DNA of 64,000 bases. Origin: Acetobacteraceae bacterium B3987 (GTDB lineage Bacteria > Pseudomonadota > Alphaproteobacteria > Acetobacterales > Acetobacteraceae). The first letter of the stretch is position 1. Each line of letters opens with the position of its first letter. The stretch spans positions 1 through 64,000 of the forward strand of contig JAFNMF010000030.1 in assembly GCA_026537415.1 (NCBI GenBank). Direction: 5' to 3'. The position numbers and the translations under genes were made by a program. The notes under the pieces were generated by a model. That model searched no databases and was not told the origin of the DNA. It saw nothing but the letters and a program-made list of their open reading frames with translations. This document shows, in pieces, positions 46,518-55,702 of this stretch.

Positions 46518-47737
46518 TGCCGGACTCTGCTTCCACGACCAGCCTTACCTTCAACGACGTCAAAGACGCCCAGAAGCGCATTGCCGCCACCATTGCCCGG
46601 ACCCCTACCATCAGCAATGTGGCCCTTTCCCGGCTGACGGAAGCAGAGATTATTATCAAGCTGGAAAATCTTCAGGCCATCGGTTCCTTCAAGGAACGTG
46701 GGGCGGCCAACCGCATGGCTCTGCTCACGCCTGAAGAACGTAAGCACGGCGTCATCACCGTTTCGGCAGGCAATCATGCTCAGGGTGTAGGGCGACAGGC
46801 CAGCCTGCTGGGCATGAAGGCCACCATCGTGATGCCCCGCTTTACCCCCGCCACCAAGGTAGCTGCTACCCAGAGCTGGGGCGCACGGGTCGTTCTGGCT
46901 GGTGAAAATTTTGACGAAGCCGTGCAGACGGCGGAGAAAATCCGTCAGGAAGAAGGCCAGACCCTCATCCATCCTTTCAATGACCCCGCCGTCATTGCCG
47001 GACAGGGCACCTGCGCTCTGGAAATGATCGAGGATGCCCCTGATCTGGACGCCATCGTCGTGCCGATCGGCGGAGGCGGCCTCATGGCCGGTTTCGTCAC
47101 GGTACTGAAAGAACTCAGCCCAAAGACAAAACTCTACGGCGTACAGGTGGAAAACTACTCCCCACTGGGAGCCTATCCTGAACCAGTCCGGTCCGTCCCC
47201 GGCGGCTCAACCATTGCGGAAGGCATTGCCGTCGTACAGCCGGGCAATCACTGTCTGGATGTCATCGGGAAGAACATTGATGGCGTGTTTGTCGTCAATG
47301 AACTCCAGGTCGAAAGTGCCATCACGACACTGGCTGAGAAGGCCCGTCAGGTAGGCGAAGGAGCTGGAGCCACCCCACTCGCCGCCATTCTGGCAAACCA
47401 TGATTTCTTCAAGGGCAAGAAGGTGGGCTTTCCCATCTCTGGCGGCAACATCAATGCCCGCATCCTTGCCCATGTCATTCTCCGCTCCCTGCTGCGAGAT
47501 GGACGCATTCTGCGACTGATTTTCCAAATTCCCGACCGCCCCGGTCTGCTGGCCGCCATCTCCGAGAAGATTGGCAGCTATGGTGGGAACATCATTGAGG
47601 TCTCTCATCACCGCCTGTTTGCCGCTCCCTCCGTGCAGACAGCCGAGCTTGTGGTGATGATCGAAGCCCGTGATACGGAACATGCTCTTGAAATCGAGCG
47701 TGAACTCTCCCGCCATTATCACGTTGAGCGGGACTGA
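46517..47737 (+). CDS. ilvA: Threonine ammonia-lyase (threonine dehydratase)
   Basis: PLP enzyme turning threonine into 2-oxobutanoate and ammonia, the entry to isoleucine synthesis. PLP lysine in IGSFKERGA, glycine-rich IGGGGLMAGF phosphate loop, and a C-terminal ACT domain (from about residue 330) suggesting amino acid control. 406 residues, the shorter single-ACT type. Translationally coupled to greA; terminated at 47763-47802. Confidence 0.93.
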   Translation: MPDSASTTSLTFNDVKDAQKRIAATIARTPTISNVALSRLTEAEIIIKLENLQAIGSFKERGAANRMALLTPEERKHGVITVSAGNHAQGVGRQASLLGMKATIVMPRFTPATKVAATQSWGARVVLAGENFDEAVQTAEKIRQEEGQTLIHPFNDPAVIAGQGTCALEMIEDAPDLDAIVVPIGGGGLMAGFVTVLKELSPKTKLYGVQVENYSPLGAYPEPVRSVPGGSTIAEGIAVVQPGNHCLDVIGKNIDGVFVVNELQVESAITTLAEKARQVGEGAGATPLAAILANHDFFKGKKVGFPISGGNINARILAHVILRSLLRDGRILRLIFQIPDRPGLLAAISEKIGSYGGNIIEVSHHRLFAAPSVQTAELVVMIEARDTEHALEIERELSRHYHVERD

Positions 47738-47762
47738 GTTTCAAACCATACCGAAGACAGCA

Positions 47763-47802
47763 GGGAGAGGTTCCGCCACATGAAAGCGGGCTTCTCCCTT
47801 TT
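47763..47802 (+). terminator. Terminator of ilvA
   Basis: GGGAGA...CCGC pairs with GCGG...TCTCCC (47763-47798), followed by TTTT. It directly abuts the convergent msrB stop. Confidence 0.8.
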
Positions 47803-48216
47803 CTATATCAGGCCTTTTTCTTCGTCCGGCACAAAGTGCAGGGCCAGACCGTTCGTGCAGTAACGCAGGCCGGTCGGTGGCGGGCCGTCCGGGAAAACAT
47901 GGCCCAGATGGCCATGACACCCCGTACAGTGAATCTCCACCCGCACCATGCCAAGGCTGCGGTCTTCACGCTCACCAACTGCTCCCGGCACAGCCCGGAA
48001 GAAGGATGGCCAACCAGACCCGCTCTCATATTTGGCCGTAGAACTGAACAGCCTCTTCCCACAACCCGCACAATCATAATGGCCGGGACGCTTCTCATCA
48101 TTCAACGGGCTGGACCCCGGCGGCTCGGTACCGTGGCCGTGCAGGATGCGCTTCTGCGCTTCACTCAGCGGGCCACAGCCACAATGTGGCACCTTTTTGG
48201 ATGGCTGATTATGCAT
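47803..48216 (-). CDS. msrB: Peptide-methionine (R)-S-oxide reductase
   Basis: Repairs methionine-R-sulfoxide in proteins. Zinc site C-x2-C pairs CAGCGK and CTGCHGHLGHVFPDGP, and the catalytic cysteine in RYCTNG. 137 residues from ATG 48214-48216, which is 8 bases after GAGAGG; two further codons upstream at 48222 would leave no spacing. No signal peptide. Converges with ilvA. Confidence 0.94.
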   Translation of the reverse strand: MHNQPSKKVPHCGCGPLSEAQKRILHGHGTEPPGSSPLNDEKRPGHYDCAGCGKRLFSSTAKYESGSGWPSFFRAVPGAVGEREDRSLGMVRVEIHCTGCHGHLGHVFPDGPPPTGLRYCTNGLALHFVPDEEKGLI

Positions 48217-48326
48217 ATCCATTTCCTCTCAAAAAAAACCCTCTCCCACATCCCGACTGGACAGGTACCCCGTTCTTCGCCACAAAAGACCTATGGGAAC
48301 AGATCGCCGCATCACCCCGCACTACC

Positions 48327-48359
48327 CGCCTCTGATCTCATGCTATCAGAGGCGTTTTT
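48327..48359 (+). terminator. Orphan intrinsic terminator between msrB and envC
   Basis: Perfect stem CGCCTCTGAT (48327-48336) with ATCAGAGGCG (48345-48354), eight-base loop, then TTTTT. No plus-strand gene ends here: ilvA already has its own terminator at 47763-47802. It may end a small RNA or act as an attenuator in the envC leader, since only 46 bases remain to the envC start. Confidence 0.75.
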
Positions 48360-48405
48360 CAAGCCCCATGCGACACCACCCAAACAGGGATTTTCAGGCA
48401 GTCCT

Positions 48406-49725
48406 ATGCTTCTGAAGCAACCACACATGGGCGCGCTCCACCGCTGGCTGCTACCCTGCTTAGCGGTACCTTCCCTTATTTTAGGGCAAGCTACAGGTCA
48501 TGCTGCCTCTCCCCCGTCCCAAACAAGGCCTGATACACTTTGGGAGTCCGACACGCCCATTCCCACCTCGGAAGCTGGAATCCGCAAGGCCCGAGCGACA
48601 CGGCTGAATCTCCAAAAGTTATTGGCCCAGAAGGCTCAGCTACTCCAGCAGAAAGAGGAAGAAACCCGTAAAGCAGAAGCCCAAGCGCATCTCAGCGCAC
48701 GCCAACTGACCCTTCTCCGTCAGAAACAGGCCCGCCTTGCCCAGCAACATGCGCTTGTTGAGGCTCACCTCGCCAAAATCTCTGCCCAGCTGGAGCAACT
48801 CAATGCGGGTAGCAGTCAGCTCGCCGAAAAAGAAAACACCGTCCTGCTGGATGAAGCGTCACGCCTTCCAGCTCTCCAGCAGCTTAATTCGTCACCCGAA
48901 CTAGCCTTGCTCATGCCGCCGGATAATCCGGCTATCAGTGCGGCTATTCCCTTCTCCCTGCTTGCTCTCCGCCATCAGCAGAACCAGCAGACCATGCAGC
49001 AGACCCTCCAGCAGCAGAACCGCCTGCACACGGAACAGAACCGGCTGGCAAACCAAAGTCTCACCATTGCTGCACAGGAAAACCGCCTCCAAACCCGCCA
49101 GAGCGAGGCAGAAAGCCGTGCCGAGCAGGCTGCCATAAAATCAGAACAGGCCCAACAAACCCTTCTGAAGCAACAGGCCCTACTAACACAGGCCCGCCAA
49201 AGTACGGAGGCCCTAACCGCCATCATCACAATTCTAGCCAAACAGGAGGCTGAAACCCGCCGCCAGTTGCGGGCAAAAAAGGCTCGGTTCCACAAATTGC
49301 ATCAGCACCATAAAGAGCAGGAGGTGGAAGAGCAGGACCGCAGCTTCAACCCCGGCAAGGGAATCACAAAAGGCTCAGCACGGGCACCCGTACAGGGGCA
49401 TATCGTCACACGCTGGGCTCAGCCTACAGAGGCCGGCCCCGCCACAGGGCTGACCTACCAGACAGCCCCCTCCGCCCCCGTGACGGCTCCCTGCACGGGG
49501 CGTCTGCTCTTCAGCGGGACATTCCGGTCTTTCGGCCCGATGGTCATTCTGGACTGCGGGCAGAAACAGCGGCTCGTTTTGGCGGGGTTGGGTACGATCC
49601 AGCTCCAGAGCGGTCAATCTGTCCGACAAGGAGGAGTAATCGGTCAGATGCCCGGTCAAAACCCACTTCTTTTCGTACAACTCCGCCAAGGTACGAAGCT
49701 CATGGACCCGGCTCTCTTCTTCTAA
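48406..49725 (+). CDS. EnvC-like murein hydrolase activator (coiled coil plus degenerate LytM domain)
   Basis: 439 residues. Signal sequence (LLPCLAVPSLILGQATGHAA), long coiled coil (about residues 70-300, rich in Gln, Glu and Leu) and a C-terminal LytM/M23-like domain (PVQGHIVTRWAQP, GRLLFSGTFRSFGPMVILDCG, LFVQLR). The zinc-binding H-x-H and the GxxxD motifs are not intact, as in EnvC, which activates amidases instead of cutting murein. The frame stays open far upstream over msrB, but the signal peptide sets the start near ATG 48406. ctpA follows, as is usual for this family. Confidence 0.85.
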   Translation: MLLKQPHMGALHRWLLPCLAVPSLILGQATGHAASPPSQTRPDTLWESDTPIPTSEAGIRKARATRLNLQKLLAQKAQLLQQKEEETRKAEAQAHLSARQLTLLRQKQARLAQQHALVEAHLAKISAQLEQLNAGSSQLAEKENTVLLDEASRLPALQQLNSSPELALLMPPDNPAISAAIPFSLLALRHQQNQQTMQQTLQQQNRLHTEQNRLANQSLTIAAQENRLQTRQSEAESRAEQAAIKSEQAQQTLLKQQALLTQARQSTEALTAIITILAKQEAETRRQLRAKKARFHKLHQHHKEQEVEEQDRSFNPGKGITKGSARAPVQGHIVTRWAQPTEAGPATGLTYQTAPSAPVTAPCTGRLLFSGTFRSFGPMVILDCGQKQRLVLAGLGTIQLQSGQSVRQGGVIGQMPGQNPLLFVQLRQGTKLMDPALFF

Positions 49726-49865
49726 GACCTTACCTAGGGTTCCTGGGGAGTTTCGTCCTTGCTGAAAACACTGTAAGCTAACCGTATCATATATCTGGGC
49801 CCGGGCCCTGTAATACCACTCACGGCGGAACGCCTGTCTTCTAAATGTTAAGGAATAGACCGACT

Positions 49866-51374
49866 ATGAACTTCCGCACTGGCCTGATGCTGGGTCTTGC
49901 TTGTTCAGCAATGAGTGTTGCCTCTGGCGTCTTCACGACCAACCACCCTACGCTCATCTCCACCGCATGGGCGCAAGAAGCCGCACATAAGGACAGTAAC
50001 AGCACCCCGGCCAACAGCAACGACAGCAACAATGCTGAGACTGTCCGTATGCTGACACTGCTAGGCACGGTGATGGATATTGCCCACTCAGAATATGTCT
50101 CTCCTCTGCCCAACAAGAAGCTCATCCGCAATGCCATTGACGGGATGATTAGCAATCTGGACCCCCATTCCTCCTTTATGGATGCCCAGCAGCTCAAGGA
50201 CATGCAGGATGAGATGGCCGGTCAGTTCGGCGGACTGGGATTGCAGGTGCAGGGTGAATCCGGCCATGTTCGGGTCGTCTCCCCCATTGATGGTACACCG
50301 GCGGCCCGTGCAGGCATTCAGTCTGGCGATGTCATCACCATGGTGGATAATAAAAGCATTGCCGACCTCACGCTGGATCAGGCTGTCCGCAAGATGCGGG
50401 GCAAGCCGGGGACGCAAATCATCCTGACCATCCTGCGCCCCAAGACCGGCAAGCAGCAGAATTATACCCTCACACGAGAGATCATCCATGTGCAGATCGT
50501 CCGTTCCGCCCTGTATGGGCAGACGGGCTATATCCGCCTCAGCGAGTTTGATGATTCCCTCGAAAAAGAAATGCGTAAGGCTTACAACAAGCTTGTTCAG
50601 TCCGTTGCCAAGACACCCGGTAAAACCCTGAATGGCCTCGTGCTGGACCTCCGCTCCGATCCCGGCGGGAAGCTGGATCAAGCCATCGCCGTGGCCCGTG
50701 ACTTCATCAAAGAGGGAGAAATCGTCTCCATCCGTGGTCGCCACCCGGAAGGCAATCAGCACTGGGATGGTGTCGGCAAGGACATCACACACGGTCTGCC
50801 CATCGTTGTCCTGACTAATGCCGGTTCCGCCTCGGCCAGTGAGATCGTGGCTGGTGCGCTGAAGGATCATCGCCGAGCCATCATTATGGGCGACCGTACT
50901 TTTGGCAAAGGGTCAGTCCAGACGATCATCCCCATTGCCGATCAGGGTGCCGTCCGGCTGACAACCGCCCGCTATTATACGCCGTCAGGCCGGTCCATTC
51001 AGGGGCTGGGCATCACACCGGATGTGCCTGTACTAGCCAGTCGGGATGATGACAGCCTCTTTACCTATCATGAGGCCGACCTCGCCCACACCATCACCAA
51101 CACGGACGGTAAACTGCCGAAGGAGGCCCCTCGGACAGACCTGCCCGCTTTTGCCAAAACCGTGGAGCGTCTGCCTCCCGCCAAGTGGCCCACTTTCGAC
51201 CCCGCCAAGCCGGAGACTGACTTCCAGCTTCAACAGGCTCTGCATTTCATCAACGCACAGGCTGGCGGGGCTGATGCAGCCCATGAAGCCGCTCTACTCG
51301 CCCACCCGCAACTCCCCCATGATGCCGTCCCCAGCGAAAGCAAGGATGACACGGCGGCCAAGGCAAAGAAGTAA
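49866..51374 (+). CDS. ctpA: Carboxyl-terminal processing protease (S41 family)
   Basis: Periplasmic serine protease trimming C termini of envelope proteins, including murein hydrolases in several bacteria. 502 residues: signal peptide ending at AWAQ, PDZ domain (about residues 110-190, GLGLQVQG through AGIQSGDVI), catalytic serine in NAGSASASEIVAGAL and lysine in TFGKGSVQ. AAGGAA at 49850-49855 supports ATG 49866. The partner of the upstream EnvC-like protein by context. A GGGCCCGGGCCC palindrome at 49797-49808 is in its leader. Confidence 0.94.
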   Translation: MNFRTGLMLGLACSAMSVASGVFTTNHPTLISTAWAQEAAHKDSNSTPANSNDSNNAETVRMLTLLGTVMDIAHSEYVSPLPNKKLIRNAIDGMISNLDPHSSFMDAQQLKDMQDEMAGQFGGLGLQVQGESGHVRVVSPIDGTPAARAGIQSGDVITMVDNKSIADLTLDQAVRKMRGKPGTQIILTILRPKTGKQQNYTLTREIIHVQIVRSALYGQTGYIRLSEFDDSLEKEMRKAYNKLVQSVAKTPGKTLNGLVLDLRSDPGGKLDQAIAVARDFIKEGEIVSIRGRHPEGNQHWDGVGKDITHGLPIVVLTNAGSASASEIVAGALKDHRRAIIMGDRTFGKGSVQTIIPIADQGAVRLTTARYYTPSGRSIQGLGITPDVPVLASRDDDSLFTYHEADLAHTITNTDGKLPKEAPRTDLPAFAKTVERLPPAKWPTFDPAKPETDFQLQQALHFINAQAGGADAAHEAALLAHPQLPHDAVPSESKDDTAAKAKK

Positions 51375-51378
51375 GACT

Positions 51379-51876
51379 ATGACCCTGCGTGAAACACTGG
51401 CTTATCGCCCCAATGTCGGCATTGTCCTCTTCAATGAAACAGGCGAACTCTTCATGGCCCGTCGAGCCGACTTGCCGGGCGATATCTGGCAGTTTCCGCA
51501 GGGTGGCATTGATGAAGGTGAAGAGCCTGAACAAGCCGTCTGGCGGGAAATGAAAGAAGAAATCGGCACGACTAACGCCGTCATGATCGGTAAACGTGAC
51601 GGCTGGTTTCTCTATGACCTGCCCGACCACCTCATCGGCAAGGCCCTACACGGCAAATACCGGGGCCAGAAGCAGCAATGGTTCCTCTTCCGCTTTACCG
51701 GTCAAGATAGCGACATCAAGCTGGATACGTTTGAAGAAGTCGAGTTCACCACATGGCGATGGGTGCCGCCGGAAGATGTGCTGAGCGGCACGTATAATCT
51801 GGGCTTCAAGAAGGACGTCTATGAACGACTCCTGCCGGATATCCTTGCTATTTATCGGGCAGCCTCCAAGGCCTGA
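51379..51876 (+). CDS. rppH: RNA pyrophosphohydrolase
   Basis: Nudix enzyme that removes pyrophosphate from mRNA 5' ends and so triggers decay. 165 residues; the Nudix box is complete from GGIDEGEEP to REMKEEIG, and the RYRPNVGIVL-like start (AYRPNVGIVLFN) and WFLYDLP motif are typical of RppH. ATG 51379 is 4 bases after the ctpA stop. Its end overlaps the convergent ABC transporter by 25 bases. Confidence 0.95.
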   Translation: MTLRETLAYRPNVGIVLFNETGELFMARRADLPGDIWQFPQGGIDEGEEPEQAVWREMKEEIGTTNAVMIGKRDGWFLYDLPDHLIGKALHGKYRGQKQQWFLFRFTGQDSDIKLDTFEEVEFTTWRWVPPEDVLSGTYNLGFKKDVYERLLPDILAIYRAASKA

Positions 51877-53630
51877 GCCCTCACCAGCCGGGCATAAAGC
51901 CCGGCCTCGGCCATGAGTTGGGTGTGGCTACCCATCTCGACAATCTGGCCCTGATCCAGCACCACGATGTGATCCGCACTCTGCACAGTGGAAAGCCGAT
52001 GGGCCACAATGAGCGTTGTCCGCCCCTGCCGGAGCTGGGCCAGAGCCTCCTGCACACGGGCTTCATTCTCTGAATCCAGCGCACTGGTGGCTTCATCCAG
52101 CAGCAGCAGACGAGGATTACGCAGCAAAGCACGTGCCAACATGACCCGCTGCCTCTGCCCGCCGGAGAGCCGCTGCCCGCCGGGGCCAATGACTGTCTCC
52201 AGCCCTTCTGGAAGATCATGCACGAAATCCAGTGCTGCCATCTGGCAAAGCGCATCCACCTCTTCCCGTGTCGCTGAAGGGCGGCCAAGCTGGATGTTCT
52301 CCCGCACGCTCATGTCAAACAGGGCCGTTTCCTGACTAACGTAAGCCAGATGATCCCGCAGGCTGGCCAGTGTAAGGGAACGCACATCCACACCCTCCAG
52401 TGTGATTGCTCCCTCCGTCACGTCAAACAAGCGAGGTATCAGGGCCAGCATAGTGGATTTTCCCGCCCCACTCGGTCCAACAAGGGCCACACTTTGACCC
52501 GGCTTCACATCCAGCGTGATGTTCTTCAAGGCGTAATGTCCATCCTCAAAACGATAGGACACATTCTGAAAAACAAGATGCCCCGGCCCCTCTGGCAGAG
52601 GATGAGCATCGGAATGTTCCTTCACGGTAGCAGGCTCATCAATGACGGCGAAGATGCGCCCCAAGCCGGCTAACCCTTCCTGCATGGAGGTATTCAGTGA
52701 CCCTAAAGCACGTAATGGCCGGGACGCCGCAAACAGAGCCGCAATGAAGGCCGTGAAGTCGCCCAACGTGGCACCACCCATCGCCGCCCGCCAGCCAGCA
52801 AACCCCAGCACGAAGGCAATCGCCACCCCGCCAATGACCTCCAGCATCGGGTCCAGACGGGCACGGTTGCTGGCAATACGGAAAAACATGTCATGCAGCC
52901 TGTCCAAAGCCGCCCCGATGCGGTGATGCTCATGCCCTTCCATACGGTAAATACGTATCTGCCGGGACAGGGAAAAACTCTCCGTCAGCAAGGCCGAGGC
53001 TTCACCAACCTGCTCCTGCATCCCACCAGACGCCCGCCGCACACGCCGCCCCAGCTTCTGCACGGGGATGATCGCCAACGGATACAGCACGACAGCAATC
53101 AGGCTCAGTTCCCAGTCTGTCCAGATCATAGAAGCTACAAGCCCGATGATGGTGATGACATCCCCCAGCGCATTGACCGAGCGTGTCAAAGCCTCCCGCA
53201 TGGCAAGGGCATCTGTCGTGAAGCGGGCAGCCCAGCGGGCGGGGGCTTCCTTCTCGATACGAGCTACATCCGCCTTCAGCGCATGAGTGAACATGCGCTC
53301 CTGAAGACGCCGCACCACCTGAAGAACCAATGCCTGCACACAGACATTCTGCCCGTACTGCGCCAGAGCCTTGGCCCCTGTCACCGCCACTACCAGCATG
53401 GGAATCTGATACAGAATGCGGGGATCATGTGCGGTGAACATATCGATTGCCCGCTTGATGACGAGCGGATAGGCCGCTGTCAGCAAAGCCATGACAACCG
53501 TCAGCACGATTATGCCCAGCAGACGAAGCCGATTATGGGCAATATCCTCCCGCCAGAGCCGCCGCATTAAGGGAAAGGTCGTGTCCTGCGCTGCCCTATT
53601 TTCAGGCTGCCTGTCTGTCTTCTGTGCCAT
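51852..53630 (-). CDS. ABC transporter with fused permease and ATPase, MsbA-like
   Basis: 592 residues forming a half-transporter: six membrane helices in the first 330 residues, then an ATPase domain with Walker A GPSGAGKS, signature LSGGQRQR and Walker B LLLLDEATSAL. The layout and length match MsbA-like lipid flippases; the true substrate cannot be read from sequence. No C39 peptidase domain, so it is not the expected exporter of the double-glycine peptide. Confidence 0.9.
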   Translation of the reverse strand: MAQKTDRQPENRAAQDTTFPLMRRLWREDIAHNRLRLLGIIVLTVVMALLTAAYPLVIKRAIDMFTAHDPRILYQIPMLVVAVTGAKALAQYGQNVCVQALVLQVVRRLQERMFTHALKADVARIEKEAPARWAARFTTDALAMREALTRSVNALGDVITIIGLVASMIWTDWELSLIAVVLYPLAIIPVQKLGRRVRRASGGMQEQVGEASALLTESFSLSRQIRIYRMEGHEHHRIGAALDRLHDMFFRIASNRARLDPMLEVIGGVAIAFVLGFAGWRAAMGGATLGDFTAFIAALFAASRPLRALGSLNTSMQEGLAGLGRIFAVIDEPATVKEHSDAHPLPEGPGHLVFQNVSYRFEDGHYALKNITLDVKPGQSVALVGPSGAGKSTMLALIPRLFDVTEGAITLEGVDVRSLTLASLRDHLAYVSQETALFDMSVRENIQLGRPSATREEVDALCQMAALDFVHDLPEGLETVIGPGGQRLSGGQRQRVMLARALLRNPRLLLLDEATSALDSENEARVQEALAQLRQGRTTLIVAHRLSTVQSADHIVVLDQGQIVEMGSHTQLMAEAGLYARLVRAQALEAAR

Positions 53631-53652
53631 GCAGGCCGTTCTAGCAGGCTCC

Positions 53653-54894
53653 TTATCGGGGTGAAAGCTGCCCGGTCAGCCAGTCCCTGCATGCCTCGGC
53701 ATCAGGGCGGCATCCCTGCTCCAGCCACCAATGCTGCACCTTCTTTAGCCACTGGCCCATTTCTGGCCCCGGCTTCACGCCCAGCGCAATCAGGTCCCGT
53801 CCGGCCAGAGGGAAAACAGGCTGCTCCAGAGCCTCCAGACGCTGCCGCCATTCATCCCACCCAGCATCAGGCCGCCCCAGCTCTTTCGCCTGCATCAGCC
53901 AGCTTCGCAAAATAAGAATGGACCTGTCCTGCTGAAAAAGAACCCGCCTCAAGCCATCATCATCCAGCGTCACCGCCAGTTGTGGCTCCAGCTTTACCAG
54001 AGCTGCCAGAATGGACCGGCTCTCATTGGAGAGCTTCAGATGGGCACCGATCTCGCCTATCCCCTGCCCGTCTGTGCCACCGGGCGGGTACAGCACCGCC
54101 AGCCTATGTAAGGGTTCGGACGGATCACCACAGGCAAGAAGACGCCCTACATCGGACAGAGGTGCATGATGGGGTAGAAGTACGGAAAGACTGCCCGTTT
54201 TCTCCATCAGCTCCAGCGTTCGTAAAAGCTGCGGGCCTGACAGAATTTTCAACAATTCCATCGCCACACGTTCGACCGAAAGACGGGTCATCGTGTCTTT
54301 CAGTCGAGCAATGGCCTGACAAGCTTCCTCATCGGGCTGCCCTCGACCATAGCGGGCAAAGAACCGGAAAAAACGCAGGCACCGCAGAGCATCTTCCTCA
54401 ATACGCTGCGCCGCCTGACCGACAAACCGCACCTGCCCTGCCCGAAGATCATCCAACCCTCCGAAATAATCGTAAAGCTGCCCTTCCTGATCCAACGACA
54501 TAGCATTGATCGTAAAATCCCGCCGTTGGGCATCTTCCTGCCAATCATCCGTCCAAGCCACAATGGCATGGCGGCCATCGGTGCTAACATCACGCCGCAG
54601 AGTAGTGATTTCATAAGGGTGGTGGTCAATCACTGCCGTGACAGTGCCATGCTCAAGGCCCGTTGGAATCACCTTGGCCCCAACCTGTTCAAGCCGCCGC
54701 TGCGCCTCCTCTGGCGGGAATGGACTGGCCAGATCAAGGTCATGCACCTCACGCCCGCAGAGCAAGTCCCGTACGCAGCCCCCCACGAGCCGGGCCTGCG
54801 GCAGAGCCTGCCAGATGCGGCTTAATCCAGCATGACCGGGAACAGCAGACAGGGCTTCCAGAAGGGCAGCAGGCTCCGTAGTCAGAAGGGTCAC
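53653..54894 (-). CDS. cca: CCA tRNA nucleotidyltransferase
   Basis: Adds or repairs the CCA end of tRNAs. 413 residues of the class II nucleotidyltransferase family: LVGGCVRDLLCGREVHDLDLASP with metal-binding aspartates, RRDFTINAMSLD, and RFFRFFARYG. Overlaps the DUF1285 gene by 4 bases, so the two are coupled. Whether it adds all three bases or only some is not visible here. Confidence 0.93.
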   Translation of the reverse strand: MTLLTTEPAALLEALSAVPGHAGLSRIWQALPQARLVGGCVRDLLCGREVHDLDLASPFPPEEAQRRLEQVGAKVIPTGLEHGTVTAVIDHHPYEITTLRRDVSTDGRHAIVAWTDDWQEDAQRRDFTINAMSLDQEGQLYDYFGGLDDLRAGQVRFVGQAAQRIEEDALRCLRFFRFFARYGRGQPDEEACQAIARLKDTMTRLSVERVAMELLKILSGPQLLRTLELMEKTGSLSVLLPHHAPLSDVGRLLACGDPSEPLHRLAVLYPPGGTDGQGIGEIGAHLKLSNESRSILAALVKLEPQLAVTLDDDGLRRVLFQQDRSILILRSWLMQAKELGRPDAGWDEWRQRLEALEQPVFPLAGRDLIALGVKPGPEMGQWLKKVQHWWLEQGCRPDAEACRDWLTGQLSPR

Positions 54895-55499
54895 TCGCAG
54901 GGTTCCTCAATATCATCTACGGTCTCATCCGGCAGACGGGATAAAGGGAAAAAAATCCCCTGACTCCAAACCCCCATGCACGGCTCCCCTTCCACACACC
55001 CCGGCACAGCCAGAGCAGCCAGCTCAAAGAGTACGGCACGACTGACACGGGCTAGAATAGGCTTGCCTCCGGCTCCCGTTCTCATATGAATGTAAGGCAC
55101 GGTCGCCCCATCAGCCGGACGGTCCCAGTCACAGAGCAAGGGATGCTCCGCATCCACGCAAAAAACCTCATCCAGATTGGTCCGCAAGCACAATGTCTGC
55201 GTCTTCTCCGAACAGCCTCGGAAATCCAGCTCCACGGCCAGAAACGGCACGTCATCCACCTGAATGACCCCCGCCTCAGTCGGTGTCCGCAGCCAGTAGC
55301 GACCTTTATGGTCCCGGTCGAGACAAGACGCAAACAGGCACAGCATGGCCTTACGGCGAATGGGCGTACCCCGATACAGCCATGTCCCATCACGTTGAAT
55401 ATGGAAAGGCAGATGGATGACCATATCATCCTCAGACATCACGGCCTCATCCGGCCCCTCAAGAACGGGGATCGGCCTTTCATAAGGCTTGATGCTCAT
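54891..55499 (-). CDS. DUF1285 domain protein
   Basis: 202 residues of the alphaproteobacterial DUF1285 family, function unknown. Conserved elements seen: DGTWLYRGTPIRRKAMLCLFA, DHKGRYWLRTPTE, and VDDVPFLAVELD. AGGAGG just upstream of ATG 55497-55499 is a very strong ribosome binding site. It stands upstream of cca in one operon, as it does in other alphaproteobacteria, suggesting an RNA-related or regulatory role, unproved. It diverges from moxR across 203 bases in which no further gene is seen. Confidence 0.88.
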   Translation of the reverse strand: MSIKPYERPIPVLEGPDEAVMSEDDMVIHLPFHIQRDGTWLYRGTPIRRKAMLCLFASCLDRDHKGRYWLRTPTEAGVIQVDDVPFLAVELDFRGCSEKTQTLCLRTNLDEVFCVDAEHPLLCDWDRPADGATVPYIHMRTGAGGKPILARVSRAVLFELAALAVPGCVEGEPCMGVWSQGIFFPLSRLPDETVDDIEEPCE

Positions 55500-55702
55500 G
55501 ATCGCCTCCTTACTACCTCATCACAACCCGTCACCATGCCATCCTTCCATCACGATGAACCAACCACCATGGCGATCCATCACTTTCCTGCGGCACTCCC
55601 TTTTTAAAGGGACCCCTTACATGGTAGCTTACCGCTTGCTCCAGAGTTGGGAATGATCCCGGCCTGTTAAAACCCCCCTACCCTCTGGTTTCCGAATCTG
55701 TA

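Noticed and set aside
47836-48405. N-terminal extension of the EnvC-like protein
   Set aside because: It is antisense to msrB and crosses a strong terminator; the signal peptide begins only at 48406 or so.
51852-53630. Exporter of the double-glycine peptide
   Set aside because: The ABC protein starts directly with the membrane domain; there is no C39 peptidase domain, and it lies 20 kb away.
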